64,000 nt of DNA from Myxococcales bacterium. Its GTDB lineage: Bacteria > Lernaellota > Lernaellaia > Lernaellales > Lernaellaceae. How positions within the stretch are numbered: the first letter of the stretch is position 1; each line of letters opens with the position of its first letter. The notes beneath the pieces are model-generated. The model saw only the letters and a list, made by a program, of their open reading frames with translations. It was not told the origin of the DNA and made no database searches. Both the position numbers and the translations under genes were made by a program. Shown here one piece after another: positions 20,573-29,158 of this stretch. The stretch covers positions 1 through 64,000 of the forward strand of contig JAAYVF010000027.1 in the NCBI GenBank assembly GCA_012517325.1, read 5' to 3'.

Positions 20573-21414
20573 TACCGCCTCCGTTCCGCCCGGCGCAACA
20601 GGACGAACGTGACGTTGCCCATCACGATCAGCCCCAGAATCGCCAGGTGCACCCAGGATTGCGCCGGCATCGCCAGAAGGCCGAGACCGGGCAGCTTTTC
20701 GAGTGTTTCGTATTCCGCCGCGCCGCGCATGCCGCCCAGCAGGCCGACCAATTGCTTCGCCTGCAGGTAGTTGTAGTAGTCCGGCGCGCCCACCGCCGTC
20801 GTGCCGATGACGATCTTCACCCCGTAGCGCGCCTGGGCGAACTGGATCCACAATTCCGGCGTCGCGCCGTGGGCCAGCGCGACGACGGCCGCCATCTGGT
20901 CGTAATTGTGGATGTCCTTCATCAGCGGCAGTTGGTCGAGCGGCGTGCCGCGGTAATCGACCGCGAACAGGTCGCGGATTTCACGGCCCAACGAGACGAT
21001 CACTGCCTGCTGGCCGGGCCGGTAGCCGAGATTGACGTAATCGACGCCGTAGGTTTTGCCGTCGCGCGCCGCCGCTTCTTCCAGGGCCTGCATCCCGAGC
21101 GGTAGCCCGATGGCCAGTTCGCCGGTCAGCAGCACGCGCAGGTTTTTACGGAAAAACTGGTGCAGCATCGCCACCAGCATCGGTTGCAGTTCGGGCATCG
21201 AGGTGGCGTCGTAGTCGATGGAGATCAGTACCACGCCGCCGGCGGGAATCGCCTCGAGAAAGTCGTAGGCCTGCTTCACCTCGGCGGAGACCTGCACCGG
21301 GCTGGTCAGCTTGAGCAGCATCGGAATGCTGACCACGACGAAGACCAGCAGGAAGATCAGCCGCCGATCGACGTTGTTGATCCGGTGCAGAAAGGTGGCG
21401 CGTTCGCCGCTCAC
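20572..21414 (-). CDS. Membrane-anchored extracytoplasmic protein of the four-gene module, function unknown
   Basis: A 280-residue protein with one N-terminal helix (LIFLLVFVVVSIPMLL) and one C-terminal helix (LAILGLIVMGNVTFVLL). A soluble domain of about 200 residues lies between, probably outside the membrane. Its fold looks alpha/beta, with VVLISIDYDATSMPELQPM near the start and IVIGTTAVGAPDYYNYL near the end. GTG start at 21414, overlapping the upstream gene by four bases. No named family recognised. The ISIDYD motif may bind metal or nucleotide, but this is a guess. Confidence 0.7.
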   Translation of the reverse strand: MSGERATFLHRINNVDRRLIFLLVFVVVSIPMLLKLTSPVQVSAEVKQAYDFLEAIPAGGVVLISIDYDATSMPELQPMLVAMLHQFFRKNLRVLLTGELAIGLPLGMQALEEAAARDGKTYGVDYVNLGYRPGQQAVIVSLGREIRDLFAVDYRGTPLDQLPLMKDIHNYDQMAAVVALAHGATPELWIQFAQARYGVKIVIGTTAVGAPDYYNYLQAKQLVGLLGGMRGAAEYETLEKLPGLGLLAMPAQSWVHLAILGLIVMGNVTFVLLRRAERRR

Positions 21415-22043
21415 GAGATGTAGCTCCTCTCAATGCCCAGAATGATGCGGATCGAGGTCGCCGCCGCGCCGAGGTAGGCGCCGATCATGATGCCGCGCTT
21501 GGCGCCGATCTGCGGTACATTCATGATCCAGTCGGAGATTTCCGGGAACCGCGACCAGATTTGCTCGCCCACCGGCACGCGGCCGAGCATGACCAGCGCC
21601 GCCGAAAGCAGCAGCATCGTCGCCGCGACGTTCCGCACCCGGAAGGCGCGGTAGGCGGCCGACGCGATGAAAAACGACAGGATGGCGAACATCGTGCCCT
21701 GCAGTGGCACGATCATGTACAGGTAGACGTACATGAACGGGCTGTCGAGGTGGAAGGGCGAGCCGTTACGCGCCTGCCCGATGATGCCGGTGATCAGCGC
21801 CAGCAGGCACGACGCCAACAGCACCGCCGCGTAGCCCCAGCCGGGCCGGCGATGCACGACCTTCTGCAGGTTGACGCGCAGCAGGCTTTCCACGCCGACG
21901 ACCATCGAAATGCCGATGACGATGGCGAACCACGACAGCGTCAGTTGCTCGATGTCGCCCAGCGGACCGCGCGGAAAATAAAAGGCCAGCACGATGAACG
22001 CGCCGGTCACGAAGGTGATGATCAGTGGCACCCGCTGTTTCAT
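21411..22043 (-). CDS. Polytopic membrane protein of the four-gene module, function unknown
   Basis: A 210-residue integral membrane protein with about six helices, such as LIITFVTGAFIVLAFYF and WFAIVIGISMVVGVESLL. A conserved-looking acidic/aromatic stretch (RFPEISDWIMNVPQIGAKRG) follows the fifth. Overlaps the next gene by four bases and follows the first gene of the module by 10 bases. No recognised family. Confidence 0.7.
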   Translation of the reverse strand: MKQRVPLIITFVTGAFIVLAFYFPRGPLGDIEQLTLSWFAIVIGISMVVGVESLLRVNLQKVVHRRPGWGYAAVLLASCLLALITGIIGQARNGSPFHLDSPFMYVYLYMIVPLQGTMFAILSFFIASAAYRAFRVRNVAATMLLLSAALVMLGRVPVGEQIWSRFPEISDWIMNVPQIGAKRGIMIGAYLGAAATSIRIILGIERSYIS

Positions 22044-22053
22044 GGCCGCCGCT

Positions 22054-23085
22054 TCAACCTCCCGCGCCCGTTCCCGAACCGCTAAAAATCAGGGTCATGA
22101 TCCGCAGGGCCGACGCCGCCCAGCCGTGCGGCGCGAGCGCCGCCGCCGTCGCCAGACCCGCGCCGATCAAGATGGCCCCGCCCAGCACGAGCTTGAGCAC
22201 GTCTTGCGATTTGAGCGTGGCGAGCTGCACCGGGTCGCGCGACAAATAGCTGGCCGCCGCGTAAAGCTCCTCGCCGATTAGCGTGTAATCGCAGGCCGCC
22301 ACGAGAAACGGTAGTTGCGAGGTCTGGTCGGTGCCGGCGATCTGAATCGCCCCGATCGAATTGCCGGTTTCGGCCATGACCAGCGCCTCGGCGGCGAACC
22401 AACCCTGCATGAACACCGCGCCGGGCTTCTCGCGCATCATGATGCCGTCCACGCCCGCCGCGTAACCGAATTGATCGTAGGTCAGGTAGTTGACCTGGTC
22501 TTCCTGAAACAGATCCGGGCGCCCCGCCTCGAGGTAGGCCATCTTCACCGTTTCCTGCGCGGTCGGATGGACGATCGGGTCGGAACACGGCACCAGCAGC
22601 TTCGCCTGGTACTCCGCCACCAGCCGCGACACCCGCCGCAGAATCGACAGCGCCGCCAGTGTCGCCAACATGCTCATGTCGCCGATGCCCGGAATGAACA
22701 GCACCGGCTTGCCCATCTCCGTCGCGCGGCCCACCGCGTCGTCCACCGCCTCGAGCCCCGCGATCTTGCGGATGAACAGCGCGCCGCCCGCCCGTTTGGC
22801 GTGCCGGATGAAGAACAGAATCATCAGCGTCAGCGTGGCGATGATCACCAGCGATGGGAGGCGGTCCTTGGCGAACCAGGGCCCGGGTTTTTTCGCCTGG
22901 TCGGCCGGCTCGGCGGGTGATGCTTCGGGCGCCACCGCGGTCGGTTCCGCGGTCGCGGCGGTCGCTTCCGGCGCTGGCTCCGGCGTCGGCGGCACGGCGA
23001 CCGGCGTCGCGTCCTGGGCGACGGCGAGCGAAGCCATCGTCAGAAGGATTGCCGCCGCGATCAGCCAAAAGATTGTTTTACGCAT
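22054..23085 (-). CDS. Membrane protein with large cytosolic alpha/beta domain, leader gene of the four-gene module
   Basis: A 343-residue protein. It has a signal-like N-terminus (MRKTIFWLIAAAILL), a Pro/Ala/Thr-rich linker, a helix (LVIIATLTLMILFFI), then a domain with FIPGIGDMSMLATLAAL, LLVPCSDPIVHPTAQE and an AGTDQTSQLPFLVAACDYTL segment. A final helix follows. The domain reminds me of the uncharacterised family DUF6754, recalled from memory and unverified. The ATG at 23085 is in frame after a less likely upstream extension. It leads the module, so it may be the scaffold. Confidence 0.7.
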   Translation of the reverse strand: MRKTIFWLIAAAILLTMASLAVAQDATPVAVPPTPEPAPEATAATAEPTAVAPEASPAEPADQAKKPGPWFAKDRLPSLVIIATLTLMILFFIRHAKRAGGALFIRKIAGLEAVDDAVGRATEMGKPVLFIPGIGDMSMLATLAALSILRRVSRLVAEYQAKLLVPCSDPIVHPTAQETVKMAYLEAGRPDLFQEDQVNYLTYDQFGYAAGVDGIMMREKPGAVFMQGWFAAEALVMAETGNSIGAIQIAGTDQTSQLPFLVAACDYTLIGEELYAAASYLSRDPVQLATLKSQDVLKLVLGGAILIGAGLATAAALAPHGWAASALRIMTLIFSGSGTGAGG

Positions 23086-23175
23086 GTTTTGCGCGCACCC
23101 GCCGCTCTCGATTTGTCTTTGAATCCTTATAAAGGACGGCCCGCGGGAAAGCAAGAAGTTGCGGGGCCGCGGTCG

Positions 23176-24453
23176 TCAAAAATGGTATTCGAGGCTCAGG
23201 GAGCCGATGTGGTCCTCGAATTTGTTCGTCGAGCTCAGGGGGTCGTTCATGCGATAGAGGTAGCGCGCCTTGGTGTAGAGGCCGTACTTGAGGCGGACGG
23301 TCAGCCAGGCGGAGGTCAGGAACAGGCGGTCGATCCGGTCGGGTTGTCCCGGGATGGGATTCGTGGCCCGGGAGAAGGTCTTGTAAACGTACTCGTCGTA
23401 CAACGACAGCGTGAAACGATCGTTCAGGCGCACCGAATAGAACACTTCCGCCTTGTGCTTGATGAAGCCGAATTCCGCGTCGATATCCAGCGAGCCCTGA
23501 TCGCCTGATGAACGGCCGAAGTCGCCCGACATGTTTCCTGGCGAGGGCGAGGACATCGGCGGGGGAGACGATCCCGGCGGCATCGGCGGCGACGGGCCGT
23601 CATGTTGCCTCGGGTCGGGTTGGGTCGGCGTCGGCGTCGGGGTCGGAGTGGGGGATCTGGAAGAGTCACTTGCCATATCGAACGGTTCGTAGTCGCTGTC
23701 GTCCACCTGATAGAGGTAAGCGCCCCGCAGGCAATGACGCTGGGCGAAAAAGGCATCCACTCCCGCTTCGACGGTGAAGCGGTCGCCTTTTTCGGGTGCG
23801 CGGGGTTTGAACGAATCGGCATCCCCCTCGCCGCCGACGTAAGCGAGGTAGTCGACGGAATAATAGGTGGAAACCAGGGGCGTCCAGGTATTGCGCAGTT
23901 CGACGAAACCCCCGTTCATGAAATAGTCGAGCGGATGGTTGTCGGGGTGGGAGGAGAGGATGTTTTCGTAACCGATCCGGCCTTCCAGCAGGCGGAAAAT
24001 CGTGCGCTTGTATGCCAGGGTCGCCGCGTTGCGGACGAAATCGGACCAGAAATCGTCGGGCGTCGAAAAATAGCGTGCGCTGTCCAGGACGCTGACGGTA
24101 TTGGCGCCGAAGTTGAGCCCCAGATAGAGATTGGCATTGCCGACGTACCAGGGATCCTTGGAATGGTAGTAGGGCCAGTTGCCCAGGCCTTGCAGATCGA
24201 ATTCCAGTTGCCACAGCCGGGCCCACGAGAGGCTCGTGTCGATCTTTGCGTCGACGCCCAGAATGAAATCCTCCCGGTGAAGATCGTCGTTTGCCCGGGC
24301 CTCGTTCAGGGAAAAATTCGAGTCGTACATTCCCGACAGACCCAACGAACCGCTCACCGGGAAGGGGGTTTTTTCCTCGTCGGCGGCGGTTGCGGCGACC
24401 GGCAGGACCAAGGCCGCGAGCAACCACAAAAAACAAGTCAGGTAGCGCATCAT
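23176..24453 (-). CDS. Predicted outer-membrane beta-barrel protein with Pro/Thr linker
   Basis: A 425-residue protein with a signal peptide (cut after ATA). Many amphipathic strands run to a C-terminal SLSLEYHF. A low-complexity insert near residues 270-315 (SPTPTPTPTPTQPDP, then Pro/Ser/Gly) probably lies in an extracellular or periplasmic loop. It is last in the kinase-regulator operon and overlaps the coiled-coil gene by four bases (ATGA). The first strands (SGSLGLSGMYDSNFSL) look like surface-composition barrels of capsule or curli-type loci, but no family is certain. Confidence 0.68.
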   Translation of the reverse strand: MMRYLTCFLWLLAALVLPVAATAADEEKTPFPVSGSLGLSGMYDSNFSLNEARANDDLHREDFILGVDAKIDTSLSWARLWQLEFDLQGLGNWPYYHSKDPWYVGNANLYLGLNFGANTVSVLDSARYFSTPDDFWSDFVRNAATLAYKRTIFRLLEGRIGYENILSSHPDNHPLDYFMNGGFVELRNTWTPLVSTYYSVDYLAYVGGEGDADSFKPRAPEKGDRFTVEAGVDAFFAQRHCLRGAYLYQVDDSDYEPFDMASDSSRSPTPTPTPTPTQPDPRQHDGPSPPMPPGSSPPPMSSPSPGNMSGDFGRSSGDQGSLDIDAEFGFIKHKAEVFYSVRLNDRFTLSLYDEYVYKTFSRATNPIPGQPDRIDRLFLTSAWLTVRLKYGLYTKARYLYRMNDPLSSTNKFEDHIGSLSLEYHF

Positions 24454-24962
24454 GGCGTTCCGCCTTCGTGTTGCCGCAGGGCATCGGCTTTCTTTTGGTA
24501 TTGAGCGAAAATATTTTTCAACCGCTCCTTCTCCCGTAACAGCTCGCCGCGCGAGTCGGTTTGCTGTTTCAGCAATTTTTCCTGTTGTTGAATGCGCTCG
24601 GTCAGCTCGTGCTTGCGCTGGAGCGTTTGGGAATCGCGGCCTTGCTGCATTTCCGACAAATCCTGGAGAACTTCCTTTTGCGTGTGCAACGATTGCAGGA
24701 TTTGCTGGTTCTGGTCGATCGCGAGAGTAAGCTTTGTTTCCTCGCGGCTCAATTCGTCCAGGCGGTCCGCGATGATTTCGGCCTTTTCCTGGATGTCCTC
24801 GGGTCCGTCCAGCGGACGGATGACGATGGCCGCGTCGATGCTCTTCAGCCGGCGCCAGGCGTCGGCCGCGTCCGCCGGATCGTCACTTGCCCAGACCACT
24901 CCCGCGGCCGCGAGCAGCGCGGCGGTCAGCAACGCCAGCACGGCGACCCGGGAGGCGGACAT
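24450..24962 (-). CDS. Exported coiled-coil protein
   Basis: A 170-residue protein with a signal peptide (cut near VWA-SDD). Almost the whole remainder, about 55-165, is heptad-rich helix full of Glu, Gln, Lys and Leu (for example LSREETKLTLAIDQNQQILQ). It should be a periplasmic coiled coil. Its start overlaps the regulator stop by one base and its stop overlaps the barrel start by four, so the three are translationally coupled. It may be the periplasmic partner of the barrel. Confidence 0.75.
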   Translation of the reverse strand: MSASRVAVLALLTAALLAAAGVVWASDDPADAADAWRRLKSIDAAIVIRPLDGPEDIQEKAEIIADRLDELSREETKLTLAIDQNQQILQSLHTQKEVLQDLSEMQQGRDSQTLQRKHELTERIQQQEKLLKQQTDSRGELLREKERLKNIFAQYQKKADALRQHEGGTP

Positions 24963-26341
24963 CAGTCGGTGACTCCGAATTTTTCCAGCTTGTAGCGAAA
25001 ACGGTTCCGGTCGATGCCCAGCATTTTGGCGGCTTTGGCCTTGATCCGGCCGGATCGTTCGTAGCCGTGCAGGATCAAGCGCCGCTCGAAGTTCTCCATT
25101 TCCTCGTCGAAATTCACGTCCGAATCGGGCAGGCAGACGTACGAGGCGGAGGGGGGCAAAAACGTCGGCGGCAGGTGGGACAGATTGATCGGCGCGCCGG
25201 CCGCCAGGATGGTGGCCCGCTCGATGACGTTACGCAATTCGCGGACGTTTCCCGGCCAGTTGTAGTCCATCAGCGAATCCATCGCGCGCGGCGTCAGGCC
25301 CGGCGCCTGCCGTTCCTGCCGCTGGGCTTGCCGTTTGATGAAGGCCTCCACCAACAAGGGGATGTCCTCCTTGCGGCTGCGCAACGGCGGCAACTCCATC
25401 GTGAAAATGTTGAGCCGGTAGAACAGATCCTCGCGGAACTCGCCGTCCCGGATGGCCTTCGGCAGGTTTTTGTTGGTCGCGGAAATGATGCGGATGTCCA
25501 CCTTGAGGGTCCGCGAACCGCCGACCCGCTCGAATTCCTTTTCTTGAATCGCGCGCAGCAGCTTGGTTTGGAACGGCACCGGGATCTCGCCCACTTCATC
25601 GAGAAAAAAGGTGCCCTGATCCGCCAGCTCGAAGCGCCCGAGCTTGCGTTCGATCGCGCCGGTGAACGCGCCCTTCTCGTGGCCGAACAGTTCGCTTTCC
25701 AGCACGCCGCCGGCGTAGGTCGCGCAATGGACGCTGACGAACGGCCCCTTGGCCCGGCCGCTCTTGGCGTGAATGGCGCGCGCGACCAGTTCCTTGCCGG
25801 TGCCGCTTTCACCCAGGATCAGCACCGTGGCGTCGGTCGGCGCGACCTTGTCGATCGTTTCAAACACCCGCTGCATGGGCTGGCTTTTGCCGATGATTTC
25901 GCCCAGGCCGTGTCGATAGGCGTCATCCGCCTCCAGGGTGCTGACCCGCGCGTCCAGGCGCTCCATCCGCCGGGCGAGTTCCCGCTGCGCCACGGCCTTC
26001 TGGAATTTGACCTGCAACTCGCCGTTGTCGAGCGGTTTGGTGATGAAATCGAAGGCGCCGATTTTCATCGCTTCCACCGCCGCCTCGACGCTGCCGTAGG
26101 CCGTCACCACGATGACGACCACCTCCGGCCACCGTTCCCGCGCCTGGCGCAGCAACTGCATGCCGTCCACTTTCGGCATTTTCAAGTCGGTGACGAGAAC
26201 GTCGACGGGCCGTTCCTCCAGAAACCGCAAGGCCTGTGCGCCGTCGTAGACCGCGTGGGCCGCGTGGCCGCGCCGCTCGACGAGCGCGCAGAGCGTATCG
26301 GTTGCCGTTTTGTTGTCGTCCGCGATCAGAAATTCGGCCAT
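24962..26341 (-). CDS. NtrC-family sigma54-dependent response regulator
   Basis: A 459-residue activator. Receiver domain: Asp52 in VTDLKMPKVDG, Lys102 in FITKP. AAA+ domain: Walker A GESGTGKE at 177-184, the sigma54-contact loop GAFTGA at 224-229 and Walker B LDEVGE. A C-terminal Fis-type helix-turn-helix includes KAAKMLGIDRNRFRYKLEKFG. All catalytic features are intact, so it should activate -24/-12 promoters once phosphorylated. The cognate kinase lies 13 bases upstream. Strong sigma54 promoter candidates occur at 28059-28074 and 11473-11487. Confidence 0.95.
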   Translation of the reverse strand: MAEFLIADDNKTATDTLCALVERRGHAAHAVYDGAQALRFLEERPVDVLVTDLKMPKVDGMQLLRQARERWPEVVVIVVTAYGSVEAAVEAMKIGAFDFITKPLDNGELQVKFQKAVAQRELARRMERLDARVSTLEADDAYRHGLGEIIGKSQPMQRVFETIDKVAPTDATVLILGESGTGKELVARAIHAKSGRAKGPFVSVHCATYAGGVLESELFGHEKGAFTGAIERKLGRFELADQGTFFLDEVGEIPVPFQTKLLRAIQEKEFERVGGSRTLKVDIRIISATNKNLPKAIRDGEFREDLFYRLNIFTMELPPLRSRKEDIPLLVEAFIKRQAQRQERQAPGLTPRAMDSLMDYNWPGNVRELRNVIERATILAAGAPINLSHLPPTFLPPSASYVCLPDSDVNFDEEMENFERRLILHGYERSGRIKAKAAKMLGIDRNRFRYKLEKFGVTD

Positions 26342-26354
26342 GATTGCCCGCCTT

Positions 26355-26888
26355 CTAGCCCTGGCTTGCCCGAGGCAAATGGATGGTGAAGCACGCCCCC
26401 GCCTGGGGAAGGTTGTCGACGGAAATGGTTCCGCCGTGGTTTTTGACGATCAAAGCCACGTTGGCGAGTCCGAGGCCGGAGCCGGTCACCTTCGTGGTGA
26501 AAAACGGTTCGAACAGTCGCGGCAGGTTTTCGGCGGAAATACCCGGTCCCGTGTCCTGGATCACGAAGTCGACGCCCCCGTCGCCGGCGGCTGGTTGAAT
26601 GGTCAGAGCGACCCGGCCGCCGTCATCGCAGGCTTCGACGGCGTTGAGCAAGAGGTTGAGCAACGATTGTTCCATCCGTTCGCGGTCCATCCGGACCAGC
26701 GGCAACCCCGGCGACGAGTGCGTCCTGATTTCCACGTTTTTTTCGCGCGCCGCCGCCCCCGCCAGTTCGACGGCGGTCGCGGCCAGTTCGACGGGATCGA
26801 CGTCGTCGACGACCAGCGTGATCGGGCGGGAGTAGGTCAGGAACTCGGTCAAAAAGCGGTTGAGCTTGCCGATTTCGTGCCGTCGCGC
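26355..26888 (-). pseudogene. Sensor histidine kinase, C-terminal part (ATPase domain) after a frameshift
   Basis: This frame holds the rest of the kinase begun at 27796. It continues the dimerisation helix (HEIGKLNRFLTEFLTYSRPI) and has the N box (NLLLNAVEACDD), G1 (QDTGPGIS), F box ([14 protein letters not shown]) and G2 (GSGLGLANVALI). It has no plausible start of its own at the proper place. The two frames join near 26875-26890, where one missing base would restore a single protein. Either the gene is recently broken, the reading is shifted during expression, or the sequence has an error. It ends 13 bases before the cognate regulator gene. Confidence 0.8.
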
Positions 26889-27796
26889 GGTTCCTGCAGT
26901 TCCTCGCCGAGCAGAGTGATGAGCAATTTGATGGAGTTCAGGGGATTGCGGATTTCGTGCGCCACGCTGGCCGACATTTCCTTCAACTTGGCGTCGCGCG
27001 CCTGGACCAGACGGGCCATTTCGTTGAGCGAGTTCGCCAACACCTCCAATTCGAGAATCGAGGGAATCGGCACGCGAGCCTGGTAATCGCCGTTGCCGAT
27101 CTGCTCCGCCGTTCGCGCCATGTGACGGATCGGCCTGGTCAACGTGCGGGCCAGCAGTAGGGCCACCAGAAAAGCGATGATCGCGCCGCCGGCGGCGGTC
27201 CAGTACAAACGCGATTGCATGCGATTGATCAACTCGATTTCCGTGGCGCCGGCGTTCACCCCGACGATGGCGAACAAGCGTCCCTGATCGTCCATGACCG
27301 GCGCGTAGGCCGAGATGAAAAGCTGGTCGTTGGCGGCGGGGTAACTGCCGGTGCTGGCCGGCCGCCCTTGTTGAAGGCTGGTCAGGAAATCCTTCTTGAA
27401 ATGACCGAGCGCCGAGGGGGAACCGATGAGCCGGTCGAGGCGCGGATCCACCAGCAGGGAGCCGTCCGGTTGAAAGATGAAAACGTCTTCGACGCCGGTC
27501 GCTTCGCGGATTTCGGAAAGTTTTTCTTTGAGGCGCAGCACCATGCGCGTTTGATCGTCCCCGGTTTTGATCAGCGCCAGCCGCTCGTAGGGCGCGTTGC
27601 GGGCGGCGATTTTGGCGATGTCCTTGAGTTTTCTGCCGATTTCGTTTTCCAGGTGCGTCCGGGCCGTGGAGATGAAAGGCACGCCGAAAATCAGGATGAC
27701 CGCAAGGATGAGCAAAAGGTAGAAAAATACCTGGGTCGCGAAGATGGTGCGGTTGCTTTTCAGCTTTTTCATTCCGTCGATTCCATACGATTCCAT
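26849..27796 (-). pseudogene. Sensor histidine kinase, N-terminal part (dCache-like sensor, HAMP, H box) before a frameshift
   Basis: About 315 residues: membrane helix (FFYLLLILAVILIFGVPF), extracytoplasmic sensor domain (VEDVFIFQPDGSLLVDPRL and ISAYAPVMDDQGRLFAIVGV, Cache-like), second helix, HAMP linker (TRPIRHMARTAEQIGNGDY) and H box (SASVAHEIRNPLNSIKLL). The frame then leaves the family with KSASSTAF and stops, while the family sequence continues in another frame. The ATG at 27796 or 27772 is the likely start. Together the two parts make a normal NtrB-class kinase of about 480 residues for the regulator downstream. Confidence 0.8.
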
Positions 27797-27819
27797 CCGG
27801 ATTTCCAGAGAGAGACAAA

Positions 27820-27834
27820 GCAAAGATTATACCA
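27820..27834 (-). promoter_or_regulatory. Candidate promoter of the kinase-regulator operon (extended -10, or sigma54-like)
   Basis: On the minus strand the sequence reads TGGTATAATCTTTGC. It contains a perfect TATAAT with an extended TGG, and no good -35. The same bases also show GG-N10-GC spacing as in sigma54 promoters, though with only partial consensus. It sits 24 bases upstream of the ATG at 27796. Confidence 0.4.
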
Positions 27835-27913
27835 AGCAATCCGCGTGTCGAGCGGCGGTCGGCGACGGGGGGTGAATGACGAAATTAATCTTTATTAACG
27901 GGTGGTTTGGTGA

Positions 27914-27967
27914 TTTTTCAGTCCGGTCATTGATCCTGTCTAAGTTTCAGCAGTGCTAATTTTTCAG
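27914..27967. promoter_or_regulatory. Repeated TTTCAG motifs upstream of the sigma54 promoter
   Basis: The gene-free region 27797-28128 holds TTTTTCAG at 27914-27921, GTTTCAGCAGTGCT at 27944-27957 and TTTTTCAGCGCT at 27960-27971. The last two share TTTCAGC...GCT. They lie 90-145 bases upstream of the -24/-12 promoter, a usual distance for activator binding. The motifs are short and could be chance. Confidence 0.3.
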
Positions 27968-28058
27968 CGCTTTGTATCCAGGCGAATTCACGGAAATCGA
28001 ATGCCTTGGCCATTCCGTAACGAATTGTATTTCGCGGGCTTACGTCGCGTTTGCCTCC

Positions 28059-28074
28059 TGGCATGGTTTTTGCC
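28059..28074 (+). promoter_or_regulatory. Strong candidate sigma54 (-24/-12) promoter for the KAS III/sulfotransferase genes
   Basis: TGGCATGGTTTTTGCC matches the sigma54 consensus TGGCACG-N4-TTGC at all but one defined position. The GG (28060-28061) and GC (28072-28073) are exactly 10 bases apart. It lies 55 bases before the start codon at 28129, leaving a short leader with a GAAGAAGGG ribosome site. Confidence 0.7.
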
Positions 28075-28128
28075 GTATTGCCGTGTTGGACGCGGGCAAA
28101 TTTTTTCAGGGGAAGAAGGGAACTTAGA

Positions 28129-29154
28129 ATGGCCTTTCCGGAACTGTACTTATCCAAGCCGGCGATCGTTCTCCCCGCGAAAAAAATCGATAACGACGAG
28201 CTGCTGGACCTGATCCGCATCAACTACCGCGGCGCGAAAGGCGATTACCCAGTGCTCGAAAAGATCGTCGAAAAAATCTTCGAACAATGCGGTTCCGAAA
28301 CCCGCTACATCGAAACCGATCCGACGGTGCGCGTGGCCGAGTATGCCATCAAAGCCGCGCAAGCCTGCCTCGCGGCCAATGGCCTTAACGCCGGCAACCT
28401 GGATTTGCTGATCAACGGCAGTATCGCCCGCGAGTACTTCGAACCCTCCACCGCCATGGAGATCGCCGCCGGCCTGGGCATCGAGGAGATTCATGCCTTC
28501 GATGTCACCAGCGCCTGCGCCGGCTCGCTGGAAGCCGTGCACATCGCCGGCGCCTATTTCAATCTGCACGATCATTTTCAGAACGCCCTGGTCTGCTCCG
28601 CCGAATTGACGCGGAATTTTCTGAGCTACGCCATCCAATCCGTGCCGGAACTGGTCGAGAAGGCCGCCGGCCTGACGATCGGCAACGCCGCCGCGGCCTG
28701 GGCGATCAGCCGCCGGCCTTTCCCGGGCGGTTGTCTGCGTATCCGCGCGGCACGGAATTACAGCCTGCCGCGGCATTGGCATCTCTGCACGACGCCGATC
28801 GACGGCACTTTCACCTCGATGGCCGGCGAACTGTTCAAGCTCAGCGTCCACGTTGCCCCCGAACTGCGCCGCGTTTTGGCCGGCATCGGCTGGTCGGCCG
28901 CGGACGTCGATCATTTCGTCTTCCACCAACCGAGCGAAAAAATGGTCCAGGCCGTGATGTACGACCTCGAAGCCGCGCCGGAAAAGGCGGTCTACAGCCA
29001 TCATCTTTACGGCAACACCTCCAGCACCACGGTAGCGTTGGCCTTGCATCAATTGCTCAAAGAGCGGGATATTTTGAACGGTCAAAAACTTTTGCTTTCG
29101 ACCGCCGCTTCCGGTTTCACCATGGTGACCATCGCGGGCGAATGGGTGGAGTGA
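28129..29154 (+). CDS. 3-oxoacyl-ACP synthase III (FabH)-like thiolase-fold enzyme
   Basis: A 341-residue condensing-enzyme homologue. The catalytic triad is intact: Cys130 in DVTSACAGSLEA, His266 in DHFVFHQPSEKM, Asn296 in HLYGNTSSTTVALAL. It should form a C-C or ester bond from an acyl thioester. It is not in a fatty-acid synthesis operon but heads a sigma54-promoted group with a sulfotransferase, suggesting a specialised lipid or secondary metabolite. The glycine loop around residue 185 (TIGNAAAAWAIS) differs from the usual GDGAGA. The ATG at 28129 is preferred over the upstream in-frame ATG at 28051, which overlaps the promoter. Confidence 0.88.
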   Translation: MAFPELYLSKPAIVLPAKKIDNDELLDLIRINYRGAKGDYPVLEKIVEKIFEQCGSETRYIETDPTVRVAEYAIKAAQACLAANGLNAGNLDLLINGSIAREYFEPSTAMEIAAGLGIEEIHAFDVTSACAGSLEAVHIAGAYFNLHDHFQNALVCSAELTRNFLSYAIQSVPELVEKAAGLTIGNAAAAWAISRRPFPGGCLRIRAARNYSLPRHWHLCTTPIDGTFTSMAGELFKLSVHVAPELRRVLAGIGWSAADVDHFVFHQPSEKMVQAVMYDLEAAPEKAVYSHHLYGNTSSTTVALALHQLLKERDILNGQKLLLSTAASGFTMVTIAGEWVE

Positions 29155-29158
29155 TGAA

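Noticed and set aside
27820-27834. Sigma54 promoter as the firm call for the kinase operon
   Set aside because: Spacing of GG and GC fits, but three consensus positions fail and a perfect extended -10 TATAAT lies in the same bases, so it is listed only as an ambiguous promoter.
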